Assembly: GCA_963556145.1 (NCBI GenBank)
Contig: OY744468.1
Span: 1,054,001-1,118,000 of the forward strand
Origin: Hygrocybe punicea
Taxonomy: Eukaryota; Basidiomycota; Agaricomycetes; Agaricales; Hygrophoraceae
Length of the DNA stretch: 64,000 nt
Reading direction: 5' to 3'
Each line of letters starts with the position of its first letter. Positions within the stretch are counted from its first letter, which is position 1. Positions 47,924 through 59,321 of this stretch are shown in pieces. Below the pieces are notes generated by a model. It was not told where the DNA came from. It saw only the letters and a program-made list of their open reading frames with translations, and made no database searches. Both the position numbers and the translations under genes were made by a program.

Positions 47924-48967
47924 TAGTGTTGCCGAAGTCCAGTTCGGAACCGATCCGAACCCGGTTCAAACCCCGAACCGAACCCTAAGTTCAGTCCAAG
48001 TTCAGCAACTTTGGCTGAACTGAACCGTGGGTCCGGTGCGGGGTTCAGGGCCCTTCAGAAATTTCTGAACGGCTTGGAACCGGGTCCAAACCGTGAACTC
48101 ATTGTAGGTAGATACTAGAATATTCAATTTTTATGTTAATTTTTTGTGTATCAACTCACGAGAACTTGGGTCATGTGACCTTAAACATACATGTGAATGC
48201 ACGCGGATTCGACTCAACCACAACAGCAATGAACAGTAACAGCAACACTGGTAAGTAGTTAGTTTATTTCATACTTTACTGACATTTTCTTACACAAAGA
48301 AGCCCCCCATGACCCACGCCCATGCCCACGCCCTCGCCCTCGCCTGCCCCCATGCCAAAACCACACGCCAACACCATGCCCACGCCCACACCACACCCAC
48401 AATGGGAACCAGGGACTGTAGCGAGAACGGGACACAGCGGGGAGTGGTGCGCCCACCCCCGCTGCTAAGATACGTTGCCTTTTATTTTTGATTTTTCACT
48501 TATTTATCTATACTTACCCCCCACAGCTCCATGACACCCGCAAGCGTGGACATGGCAGCAGCCCCACGGCAACCCCAGCAGCAGTGGCAGCAGCAGCGTC
48601 GACAGCAGCGACGGCGACAGCAGCAGCAGCAGCGACCGCGGCAACAGCAGTAGTTGCAACAACGGCGCCGGCAGCGACGCAGCACCCACGGCAGCGGGCA
48701 GTCCCCCCCTTCCTCCCCACCCTCCCAACTCCTCGCAACCCCAGGCCCACGTCAATTGACGTGGTGCTGCAGCTTGCGAGGAAATTTGAGGGTGAAGGAA
48801 GGTGGTTCGCGGTTCAAACCGCATCAGAACGCAGACCGGATTGCATGGAACGGTTCCATGCGGTTCCGGTTCTGGTTCAGCGGGGGGGCCGAACTGAACC
48901 GAGGGTCCAGTTTTCGGTTCAGCCAAAAAGGCCGAAAACTGGACCAAACCGGACTTCGGCAACACTA
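47924..48967 (+). mobile_element. Non-autonomous hAT-like element, family 1, copy B, with 8-bp TSD
   Basis: Ends TAGTGTTGCCGAAGTCC and GGACTTCGGCAACACTA. The octamer GGTTATCC at 47916-47923 recurs at 48968-48975, an exact 8-bp target-site duplication. It is 1,044 bp long and nearly identical to copy A at 7.5 kb apart from a shorter GCA repeat. Near-identity plus an intact duplication indicate recent insertion. It is nested inside the large hAT element, so it arrived later. Confidence 0.9.
48731..48781. promoter_or_regulatory. CCTC-TCAATTGA-GAGG palindromic site (family 1, copy B)
   Basis: Core TCAATTGA at 48752-48759, CCTC at 48731 and GAGG at 48778, with spacing as in copy A. Confidence 0.45.
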
Positions 48968-49568
48968 GGTTATCCTCATGATTCCTCCATGCAACAAGGA
49001 ATAACAGGTGAAGACTCCTCCAGATCTCCGACACCACTCCTCCATCAACAGTGAGTACAACTCCAAGGAAGCTAGTAGCATCAGCAGGGAGACGGAGAGG
49101 GGGATCAGATGATTCTGGCAATTGGCTCCATGAGAGGCATTGACGAGGATGGGAAATGACTGAAATGAATGTTGCAAGTTGAAAGAATGATAGAACCTGA
49201 ACAATGTCAGGATTTTCATTGAGAACTTCGAGCAACAGTGATAGTGACATGATAAAAGTGAAGGAGTTGAATTACTAATAAGATTCGCAACTGGTTGCTA
49301 AGCGTTGAATGATTACATAAGTGCTCAAAAAAATGCAATCAGTCTCATGGACCTAGGTCCCCAGCACCAAGTTGATGGCGGTCAGACATTGGGCAAATTA
49401 TTACGGGTGGAGTGGTCCGAGTTGACTTCCAATTGAGGCTGAACTCATAGTCTTGACTATTTTAGTCGACTTTGTCCCAGGATCAGCTGGGTTGGCTTGG
49501 TTACAACATGTGACCAGCTTTGGCTTCCAGCCGGCTTTTAGCCGAGTTGTGGCAACACTAAGCTAGTG

Positions 49569-50380
49569 CTTGCAATTCAGTCCAGTGCACTCTCATTCTA
49601 TCATTCTCTAAGTTCCCCTTGTCAATTAAGGAGAATTCACTCAGTTCACTCAGTCCAATTAGTTCATTAGTCAGCTTTAGTCAGCTAGATACATTTCTAA
49701 GGTTAAGGTTTCATCCTAAACAAAACAGAGTATTCAAAAGGTATTAAAGATATCCCTGAACTAGTAGCCAATGTGCGTTTGAAGCTTCGGATTTAAGTCA
49801 GATATTATAATACCCAGAGATACTCTTGATTGAATAGGCCCTGTAACCACAACAATTCATATTAAATTGGTGAATATTGCTATCAGTATTCATTAATCCA
49901 TGTTTTATATTCCAGTAGTGAATATATATTATTTCAGTACATCACGCTTATCAACCATCGTCCACACCCACTCAAAGTCTCACTTCTTAATTGAAGAGAC
50001 CTCACTATTACATTCTATTGACTCAAACAGTACATATACCTACAAACCCCTTCCTGCTAGGTTATTTAGATATTAGAAACCCATGAACAACAAGAAGGTA
50101 CCTGAACAAAGTCAACTCCAGTAATTCTTGGTGAAACAAACATTCACATAACACCGCTCCACTGTCATCAGGGCTGGTCACACCCCACTACCTTCTCTGT
50201 CCCTTTATAAGGTTTTTGTAAAGGAGGAATGATTAGTCGTAATGTTGAAGCCAAGTTCAAGCTCAGACAGGGAGCTGCAACTTGGCAGTTGCTGTGCCAC
50301 ATTTGACTTTTTTCTCAGTTTCCACATGTTTATGCAAACAGCTGTAATTTGATTTTTTTTCACGCAAGACAAGGATTTTC
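49569..50380. other. Intergenic, right flank of the hAT insertion
   Basis: TTCACTCAGTTCACTCAGTCC-type sequence just right of the duplication could be the other half of the LTR-like region. Otherwise AT-rich with no gene recognised. Confidence 0.35.
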
Positions 50381-50390
50381 AAAAAATATA

Positions 50391-50654
50391 AGATAGACCT
50401 CATCCACAAACAGTTACATCATGTGAAACAGCATGACAATGAAGTAAAACCTTGGTAGATAACTTTTGGAGATGTTTAAATAAAATCTGTTCCAGTGAAA
50501 TGTTCAGAGAGTGGATCCAGAGGGATCTTGTGTATGGATTTTCAATCATTTGAAGGAGGGGATAGATATTTGGTCTAACCCATTGGTGTATGTTATGGAG
50601 GTGTCACAGTGCTTGATGGTTCACGATATAACTGTTTGTGGATGAGGTCTATCT
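50391..50654. mobile_element. Short MITE with TA duplication
   Basis: AGATAGACCTCATCCACAAA at the left end is inverted at the right end (TTTGTGGATGAGGTCTATCT). Arms of ~30 bp match perfectly and extend imperfectly to ~50 bp. Each end is flanked by TA (50389-50390, 50655-50656), as expected for Tc1/mariner-type elements. No coding capacity. Confidence 0.7.
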
Positions 50655-50744
50655 TATGAAAATGTCCCATATTCACTTTTGATATCATTGCAGCACCGAG
50701 TAAAATTGAGTAAAATTGTCACACAGCCGAAGTGTAAGTCACTG

Positions 50745-51415
50745 TCATCGTTGAACATGACAGATATTCCTCATACTCCGCAAGATTCTGTCGGAAGGAG
50801 CTGGCAGCTGCTCTTGCTGCGGCTGCTGCGGCTGTTGCTCCTGCTGCCGTTGCCTCTGCTCCCGCCACTGCTGCACCCACCCATGCCGCCCCCGTCGCCG
50901 CTGGGTGGGCTGCTCCCCAGCGGAGACTGCGGCAGTCACCTCGGACGCCGCGGACCCAGCCAGGGTAATTTCGTCGTCGTCGGGTCGTGTCTGAAAAGGA
51001 AACATGAGAGGGTAACCTTTCGGGTTGGTAATGTGGGTCACCTGTCTCTTCTGCAAGTAGATAATAGAGAAGTGTGTCGAGGAGGGATTGAGCTCTGGGT
51101 TTCATATGCCGGAACACGGGCTACTCACAACCAGATTATACAGCTTCGGTAAGGGCGAGATGATGCTGTCATGGGCGACGACGCTTGTTGTATTTGTCAG
51201 AATGTCAGCGCATGTGTAGGGGAGGTCAAGATCTTGAGGGACGCACTTCCTTCGCACGATCGATTTCTCGCAGATGTCTCCAACCTGCACGGAAGATCAG
51301 CCTGAAAAGCATTCTGTCAGTGGAAAGGACGGTTATTTACCCTGAGGGGCGCAGAGACCGCGAGCATCACTGAGGTGAAGGCAACGGTGAGGACAGTGAA
51401 GAGCGTGAAATGCAT
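50745..51415 (-). CDS. Small secreted Gln-rich protein, three exons
   Basis: Start at 51415: MHFTLFTVLTVAFTSVMLAVSAPLR is split here as a hydrophobic leader (MHFTLFTVLTVAFTSVMLA) plus a cleavage-like VSA|PLR. Exons 51341-51415, 51129-51284 and 50745-51050 join in phase 0 to a 178-residue protein. The mature part has four cysteines (GDIC, RRKC, YTC, NICH), a KR dibasic site at the third exon and a Gln/Arg-rich tail with QQEQQPQQPQQ. No family recognised; a small secreted protein of unknown role, possibly processed by a Kex2-type protease. The third exon contains an in-frame 51-nt GT..AG segment that could be an optional intron. Confidence 0.6.
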
Positions 51416-51544
51416 GGTTCTGGAAGAAAGTGCTCGAGAAGTTGTTGTGTATTGTGTGTGGGAGACCAGCTCTAAGTTCCGGAGAGTACTGTGAGGGCCT
51501 TTATAACAAGTAGGCAAAGAGGAGAGCCGGCACGGCATCATGGT

Positions 51545-52300
51545 AAATCACAAGTAGAAGCCGAGAGTCTGTGCTGATGGCATGTCGACAGTCATTATCA
51601 GGGGTGATGGAAAAGTGCTCGATTCAAACTAAGTCCACCGGATGAGCGCCAGTCAGTTGAACACGTGACGTGCCTAGTGGGCACAACTTGAACAGCCCCG
51701 GAGGGACATCAACAGGGTTGGATGGACCCACATATCAGGTGGGATGCCTACCAAGACGAGGACCTCAGGGTGAATGTCTCAGTAAATGTTAGATTTTTGT
51801 CTGGACGTGAAAGGGGTCAAAGAGGCCAGACTCGGAACTTCGGAAGGCCACTGTAAAATCCAGACATGAGCCGCCAAAAAGCTGTTTAGGCCAGTGTAAC
51901 ATCCGGACATGAGTGGGCAGGCACACCAGACAGCTACTGCCAGTGTATCATCCGGACATCATCGATGCTTGTGAATGTTAGTTTTTGAGAACATTATGAA
52001 CCATCAGTTTCGAGCCATCCCTGACTGGCACACTCTTCCAGACCATCCCCATCCTTTGCATCCTCTACCAACCCCTAGTCATTGGTAGTCAATGGTAGAG
52101 CTGCGTTGAGGATGGCCGAGCGCTTCGTGCTGGCAAAGACCATGTGGTGCTGGTACTCAAGCAGCTTCGCAAACGCCAAAAAGGAGATGTGGATGTCATA
52201 CAGATTATATACCTGTCCCACTTCGTATACAGCGTTATGGGGAAAAAAATAAGGCCACCGCGCCATCTGGACATGAAATGGCCTCGGAGGCTAGCGTACA
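51545..52300. other. Intergenic with short CATCCGGACATG repeats
   Basis: Three ~55-bp imperfect units ending CATCCGGACATG lie at 51850-51962; a related unit follows the element at 54.25 kb. No gene recognised. Confidence 0.4.
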
Positions 52301-52799
52301 CCTCAGGAGTTCCAACATTTAGTTGGGGTCTAAAGTGGTTTCTAAAGTGAGTGGAAAAATATAATTTTTAGATTTACATTTAGGCCTAGCCTAAATATTG
52401 AATTTAAGTCACAAATAAATGTACATCTAAAGTATTTATTTAGTTTCATCTTTACACTAGTTTTACAATTAAAATGATGACCTGTTCTAAATTGTGGAAG
52501 GAAAACAGAATTTCGCTACAAGTTTACTCAAATTTGCTAGTCTAAATTTAGGTATCATCCAAAGGCAGGCCAAAATTTAAACTTTCAGTGTGACTAAAAT
52601 AATGAATTTAATAGTTATCAAAAAAAAAAAATTCGGCAGTTATCAACATTCCAAATTTCAATCAGAACTAAAGCTATTGCCCACGCAATCGCCCACCTGT
52701 CGTCCACCCATGGCCCACCCGTCACCCACCTCCCAATCATGACCTGAACCCAGCTCCGACGTCGACAAAACCAATCAAATTTTTTTTTTCGACCTCACA

Positions 52800-53760
52800 C
52801 CCACCGTGATGCCATCGAGCCATCTCTCCCGCTCCCGCTCATCCCATCCCCGGCATCTCCCCTGCCCAAGTATGACGATCTCCCACACCCCACGCCATCT
52901 CCCTCGCCCTCGCCGCCATTTCCCACCCTCGATTTCCTGCCAAGCCGTCGCCCACACCTCCGCCCTCCCCATCATCTCCCTCGTCCACACCCACGCCATC
53001 TCCCATCTCCCTCGTCGTCGTCGCCATCTCTCCTCACACTCGCCATCTCCCACACCCTTGTCGCCCACGCCGCACCCTCGTCGCACACGCAACGCTCTCA
53101 TCGCCACGCCATCGCCACGCTCTCATCGCCCACACTCTCATCGCCACACTCTCGTCGCCCACATCTAACCCATCCAAAATTGGATCCCCCATGGCCATGC
53201 CCGCGCCATCTCCCTCGTCCACACCCACGCCATCTCCCCACCATCCCATCCCATCACCACGCAATCTCCCACACCCTCTCGTCGCCCTCCCATCGTGCCC
53301 CCACCATCTCCCTCACCCATGTCCACACCATCTCCCTCACCCTCATCACCAACGCCATCTCCCGCCAAGCCACCTCCGCCATCACCTCCCTCGCCCACAC
53401 CCCACGCCATCTCCCACACCCTCGTCATCCACACCCTCGTCGCCCACACCACACCCTTGTCGCCCACGCCCACGTCATCTCCTCACCCTCCCACTCCCTC
53501 GTCCCCCACGCCATCTCCTCCCATCCCATCGTGCCATGCCCACACCATCTCCCACACCTCATCACCTACACCCTCGTCGCCCTCCCATCCTATCGTGCCC
53601 CCACCATCTCCCACACCCTCATCACCCACACTCGTCACCCTCCCATCCTATCGTGCCCCCGCCATCTCCCCGCTCTCATTCTGTCGTGCCCCTGTACACC
53701 CTTGTCGCCCCCGCCATCTCCCCCACCTGCCTCTCCCCCTACCTCTGTCATCACCTCACG
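52800..53760 (+). repeat. CCATCTCCC / CTCGTCGCCC low-complexity array
   Basis: Degenerate 20-40-bp units of CGCCATCTCCCACACCCTCGT type fill the centre of the long-inverted-repeat element. Long Pro/Ser/His-rich frames here are artefacts of the repeat. Confidence 0.8.
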
Positions 53761-53805
53761 AACCCCACCACCATGTCAATTGATGTTGGAGCTGGGCTCG
53801 TGAGG
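53754..53805. promoter_or_regulatory. CCTC-TCAATTGA-GAGG palindromic site (long-TIR element)
   Basis: Core TCAATTGA at 53776-53783 with CCTC at 53754 and GAGG at 53802, each 25.5 bp from the centre. It closes the low-complexity array, as in families 1 and 2. Confidence 0.5.
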
Positions 53806-54646
53806 TAAGATTGGGAGATGGGTGGGCAATGGGTGGGCAATGGGCGGGCGACGAGCGGGCAATGGCGCGGGCAATAGCTTTAGATCTAACAACAACTTTG
53901 AATTTAAATAGCTGCGGAAAATCTTACATTTTGATAATTATTAAATTTATTATTTTAATGCTACCGAAAGTTTTAATTTTGGCCTGCCTTTAGGTGATGC
54001 CTAAATTTGGACTAGAAATTTGAGTAAACTTGGAACTAAATTATACTTTCCCCTTACAATATAGATCTGATAATTATTTTGATTGCAAGAATAACCTAAA
54101 GATGAAAATAAATAAATAATTTAGATCTACATTTATTTGTGACTTAAATTCAATATTTAGGCTAGGCCTAAATGTAAATCTAAAGATTATATTTTGGTGC
54201 TAACTTTAGAAATCACTTTAGATCCCGACTAAATGTGGAAAGTCCTGATGTGGTAGCATCCGGACGTGCAAATCCAAAATTTTATCTGGACATGGAACCC
54301 CAAAACGGTCAAAAAAATTCTAGCCTTTTACCGGATTGGGATTGACTCGGAGTCGCATTTATTACACATTGATATTTCATAAAAGTACAGCCAGTCGTAA
54401 TAAGCTACAAACGTGAGAGGGGGTGAAGCCATAACATCGTAACGATGTTGATATTCATACCGGTTAGTCGTAACCAAGCGTCATCGCATCGTCGTCGTCA
54501 ACAAAAAGTGAGGGAGTGGAGAGTTCAAAAAGAGAGGTGTGTGATTGGGGGGGTTGCGTGGGGGGGTAGGGGGGAATAGTATATGAAAGAATGAACGAAA
54601 CGAACAAATAATGTGCCCCCCCCCATCTATCACGATTCAAATATAT

Positions 54647-57600
54647 TCACTCGCCAAGCCATTCTCCGGCATTGGCAAGACTCCTAAAAACGCCCTTCCG
54701 TCGCATGAGCTCGTCGTACGTCCCATCCTCCGCCACCCGCCCATCATCAACAACCAAAATCCTATCACACATCCGCATAACAGGCAACTTATGCGTCACC
54801 ATGATCGTCGTACGTCCAACCTTGGCTCGCTGAACCGTATCCAACACCGCAGCCTGGTTCGTTGGATCCAGCGCAGACGTGCATTCGTCCAAAATCAGTA
54901 TCATCGAGGGCCGCGCCAGCGCCCGCGCGATCTGCAATCGCTGAGCTTGGCCACCAGATATAAGCGTCGCGTTCTCGCCGACCATCGTATCGTACCCTTC
55001 CGGAAGACTCTGGATGAACTTGTCGACATTGGCAGCCTTGGCAGCCCGGCGGATATCTTTATCCGACAGAGACTCGCTCCCGTATGCAATGTTTTCCGAG
55101 ATGGTCGCGTCAAAGAGATTCGGGTGCTGGCTGACGACGGCCACGTGTTCTCGCAGTTGATGCACTTGGGTGAAACGAAGATCCGAGTGTCCAATGAAAA
55201 TGCCACCAGAGTCAGGCTCATACAGCCGTTGCAACAGAGCGGCTATAGTAGATTTTCCAGATCCGGACGAACCTACGATAGCGACACTTTCGCCGTCGGC
55301 TACATGCATAGAGAGATTCTTCAAGACGGGGACGTCGGGTCGCTCGGGATACGAGAAGGAGACTTTGCTGAAAGTGACAGCGCCAGTAGGGGGCGGTCGA
55401 AGGGTCCCCTTGGATTCGTTGGTATCCATAGACAGTTTCAATAAACCATTGAAATCTCGCGTGGCTTGAACAGACTTGGCGATCTTTTGAGCTGACAACG
55501 GAGAAAAAAAACAAAAAATAGTTCAGAAAAAGGCACAGCAGAAAAAAAAAAAAAAAAGGGGACATACTGCAAGCTAGCATCTGAGAACCGATAGTGACAG
55601 TGAATACAACCAAGCTCAACACTTCCTGCATCTGCAGATACGTATAAGTGCCTCGCGCAACGAGTACCGCGCCAACATAAAACAACAGGGCCTCCGCCAC
55701 GTAGATCAAAGAACTCGCAACGCCATATGTCGATCCCTCGACCAAGCCGCCCCGCACACCCATCAAAAGTGCTCGGTCAGCAGCCAGGGTAAACTGGTTC
55801 CGAAAAACGCTTTCAAAAGCCATGGAACGAATAGCACGAATATTGGAAAGAGCCTTGAGAATTAAACCATCCGTCAACAAAAAAAAAAAAAGCAAAACAG
55901 AAGCCAAAAAAAAATCTCACCTCATAATAACTCTTCGCAACCTCCTCCGTAGCACGTTTACTCCTCAGCTCGCACTCGGCCACCAATTTCGTCTGAAACG
56001 CCATCGCAGCAGCAAACACAGGTGCAAACGCAAACCCAACCAACGTCAACTGCCACCCCTGCACCAGCGCCCACACAAACCCAACCCCAACCATCGCCGC
56101 CACAACGCAGCACTGGCCCAACATGATGACGATCAAATTCCCCGCATCGTCGCCGTCCTTGAATAGAACTTGCACAAGACGCACGGCGCTGTTCTCGCTC
56201 TTGTCGAACCACCGCTTGTCCTGCGCCAGCACGAGCTTGAAGCACACCTTCCGGATATGCGTCACCCAAGAAGTAGCCGCATTCTCCAAAATGAAGTACT
56301 TGATGCCCAAGAAAAGTCCGTCCAGCGCTGCGACGCCCAAGACGATCCCGCCAAACGTATTGATAGTGGACATATCAGTCGCCCTATTCGAGACCGCAAA
56401 AATAAGACGAGACAGCAGGAACGAGAACACGGGAGTCATGGCACCGTTGAGCAAACACGCAACGAGGCCGAGCAGGATGAGTGGCTTGCAGGGAACGGTG
56501 GGGTAGACATCTCGCACGAGGCTCCAGAAGGACTGCCGCATTTCGGGATTTGAACCACCGTGACCCACGTCCGTTTGTGGGTGCTCGACTTTGACGGTGG
56601 TCGCGGGTACCAAACTGGTATCGTCCCATCGCGTCCTTGATTTCGACGTATCAAGGCGTCGCCGCGACGCCTCGCTCGCACTCCTCTGCAAAGCAGACTT
56701 CTCGGCATCAAATTCAGGATCATCCGACATCCAATAGTCCGCCGGAAGTATCATAGAAGGGTTGTAGAACGAGACCGTAGACGAGAAGGGCCGGAATGAT
56801 GAGCTGACGTGACGGCGAGTGGCGACAGGGGTGTGTGCGGGGGGAGGGTGTTGCGGAGCAACAACATGAATATCCGACTGTTGCTGTATGAGATCCTGCT
56901 GCTGCTGTTGCAGTGGCGGCACCAACCGGCTGAGACGATCGGCAGAAGCATTATTACTTGAGAAATCCGTGAGAGGTTCGAAGATCCATTTGCCCCAGGT
57001 AACAGGACGAGAATCGGCTCTCGCCATCGTCTGTCGATGAGCGGTGGCGGTAGCGGCGACGGCGGCAGCAGTAGTAACAACACTATCCCGCTGCCTGACC
57101 TCGAATTTCTCTGGGAGGTGGCCACCAGTATTCGCCTGAGCCAACATCATCTCCCTGAACTCCCCCCCTCCTCCATCCGAATTCTCCAAATCATATCGAT
57201 ATCCCTGTTCCACGACGCTCCCATTCTTGAGGACATACACAAAGTCGTGGGAGGTGATCTGGGAAAGGTCATGCGTGATGACGATAGTGGTCTTGTTCGC
57301 TCGCCAGCGTTTGATGGCTTCAAACACGAGCACGCGCGACGTTGCGTCCAGCGCAGACGTTGCTTCATCTTAAAACGAAAAAGAAAAAGAAAAAACCAAT
57401 GAGCATAAAGCCACAGACAATTACATGTCGTTCAAAAAACTGGCTCTCACCTAGAATAAGAACGGTAGGATTGCGCAACTTTGCGCGAGCAATGGCCAAG
57501 CGCTGCATCTGCCCACCAGACAGACTAGCCCCGCCATTACCCAGCCGAGTGAGGTAACCCTCCGGAAGGTCCCTAACAAATTCATGCATGAGCGCCGCCC

Positions 57601-59321
57601 TACACGCCTCCACGACCTCTTCACGCGTCACATCCTTGGGCTGCCTCCCACTCCCAGACGACGACGACGACGACCCCGCCAAACCCATCGCCACATTATC
57701 ATGCACGCTCATATCAAAAAGCACGCCACCACACTCTTGCGACACACACGCAACATGCTCGCGCATCCAAGCATCGTCCAAATACGCCATATCTTGGTTG
57801 TCCAGCTGCATCGTACCTCCACCACTACCAGCACCATCGTACATGCGCAGGAAGAGTTGCGCTATGGTGGACTTGCCGGATCCTGAACCGCCAACGATGA
57901 ACGTCGTCTCGCGCGCTGGTAAGAAGAGCGAGACGTCTTTGAGGACGGGGATAGTTGGTCTGGATGGGTATGCGAAAGTGACGTTGTGCATGGCGAGCTC
58001 GCCATCACATTTGAGTGGCACGATTTTGCGGATGCTGTGGATGGGCTTGCGTGACTTGCCGGCAGTCGTGGAAGAGGAAGAAGAACAACCTTCCACGAGT
58101 GTCAACAACGATGCCATGGCGAACTTTCCCTTTCCCAGCACGATAACCTGGGGTATGCACATCTGCAAACTGCTCGTAGCAATGAGACACGCCCAGAATA
58201 CCGCCGCGACGTCTCCAGCGCCGATGGTACCCCCACGGACGAGTTTCGCACCGAACCAGAAGCCCTGCACGAACATCCCCATCGTGACGAACTGCGCGAG
58301 GCCGGAAGTGACACCCCAGATGGCGCTGAGGCGTTGCACGGTGGCGCGGAGGCGGGCGAGTATGGATGTGAGGGCGGAGTGCTCGTGTTGGGCTGCGTTG
58401 AAGGCTTTGACTGTGGCGATGGCTGTGACTGCGCGGTCGAGGAGGGATGCGGCCGTTGCGAGGTCTTGGCGTTCTTTCGCGAGGAGGGGCCCGGCGAATG
58501 CTTGGGAGAGCCCTTGGATGAGGATGAGCGCGGGTACTGCGGAGAGGATGACGAGAGTGAGGGACCAGGAACGTGTGAAGGCGAGGATGAGGCATGCGAT
58601 GCAGGTTGTGAGGTATTGAAGGAGCAGCCCGGACGCGAGGGAGGATGCTAAGCGAACTTCCTCGGTTTCTCTGTGAATTGAATTGGGGGGGTGAGTGAGG
58701 ATCATTGTTTCGGGGGGAGAAGAGATGGGTTGGAATTTACCTGGAGAAAGTAGCCATGAGGCCACCAGCGCCGAGTGGTGCGTGGTCGCGGTCGCGGTCG
58801 CGGTCACCGCCCTCCTCTGGAGTGTTCGTGGTAAGTGCGGCGGTGGCAGCGTCGGTTGGTGAACCCATCTTGGCATCGAACCACGCCATGTCCTTGCGTG
58901 TGACCGCGTCGTACACGAGAGTGCGGAGGGCGATCACGTTATTCTCGCCCGTCCATATCCACAAGCAAGACGTGATGCTGCTGAGAGCGAGCGCGCCGGC
59001 AGCGAGGCAGAGAAGCTCGAGTGCTGCGATGCCAACGCCGTGTAGGAGGCGGGCCTTGTCGTCCTTGGAAGGATCGAGGAGTGGGAAGTGGGAGAACGCG
59101 TCGAAAGAGCGTCCGACGACGACGGTCATGTAGGGGGCGATTGCGCCTGAGACGAGAGAGGCGACGACGGCGGGGAGGGTAAATAGGAGTAGGTTGCGCC
59201 TTGAGATGAGGGAGAAGAGGAGAGTGATGGATGGCTGGAGTGGGCGGGCGGTTGGGGAAGAAGGAGCGATGTTGGAAGAAAAGTTCGAAGAAGTGGGTGA
59301 TTTGGGTGTCGTTTGGGACAT
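54647..59321 (-). CDS. STE6: Ste6-like full ABC transporter (a-factor pheromone exporter type)
   Basis: Five exons (58741-59321, 57451-58670, 55921-57368, 55568-55853, 54647-55491) join in phase to an intact 1,459-residue protein with GT..AG introns. Order is TMD1-NBD1-TMD2-NBD2. NBD1 has Walker A GGSGSGKST, signature LSGGQMQRLAIARAK and DEATSALD, split by an intron. NBD2 has GSSGSGKST, ISGGQAQRLQIARAL and LILDECTSALD. A long Gln/Ser-rich linker lies between the halves. This is the layout of fungal Ste6, which exports farnesylated mating pheromone at the plasma membrane using ATP. Other full-length ABCB transporters are alternatives. The start MSQTTPKSPTS is chosen as the first ATG in frame. 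No stops or frameshifts are seen. Confidence 0.85.

Larger units (their letters stand above)
38632..49560 (-). mobile_element. Large (10.9 kb) hAT transposon with cargo, 8-bp TSD
   Basis: The left end TAGTGTTGCCACAGCTC and the right end GAGTTGTGGCAACACTA are inverted copies (20 of 23 outer bases match). The octamer AGCTAGTG is present at 38624-38631 and 49561-49568, an exact 8-bp target-site duplication. hAT transposases make 8-bp duplications, and the only hAT transposase gene in the window lies inside. Content in order: casein-kinase-1 pseudogene, an unrecognised stretch, hAT transposase, KDZ-type cysteine-cluster fragment, and a nested family 1 non-autonomous element. Subterminal regions contain repeated AGCCGAGT-like motifs. 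The transposase carries stops, so the copy is probably no longer self-mobile. Confidence 0.85.
52302..54253. mobile_element. Long-terminal-inverted-repeat element filled with low-complexity DNA
   Basis: The left arm from TCAGGAGTTCCAACATTTAG (52302) and the right arm ending at 54253 are inverted copies over ~300 bp, sharing TTTAGGCCTAGCCTAAATA and TCTAAAGTG. The middle (about 52680-53800) is C-rich CCATCTCCC/CTCGTCGCCC repeat with all three forward frames open, then a CCTC-TCAATTGA-GAGG site. No transposase gene and no clear target duplication. A non-autonomous element, possibly foldback type. Confidence 0.75.

Noticed and set aside
52806..53808. Pro/Ser/His-rich open frames of about 160-207 codons
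   Set aside because: Generated by the CCATCTCCC array in all three frames; no evidence of selection on any one frame.
54611..55444. 277-codon plus-strand frame opposite the transporter
   Set aside because: Shadow of the second nucleotide-binding domain of the Ste6-like gene, which has all expected motifs on the minus strand.
57588..58619. 343-codon plus-strand frame
   Set aside because: Antisense shadow of the first transporter half; GC-rich coding DNA leaves the opposite strand open.
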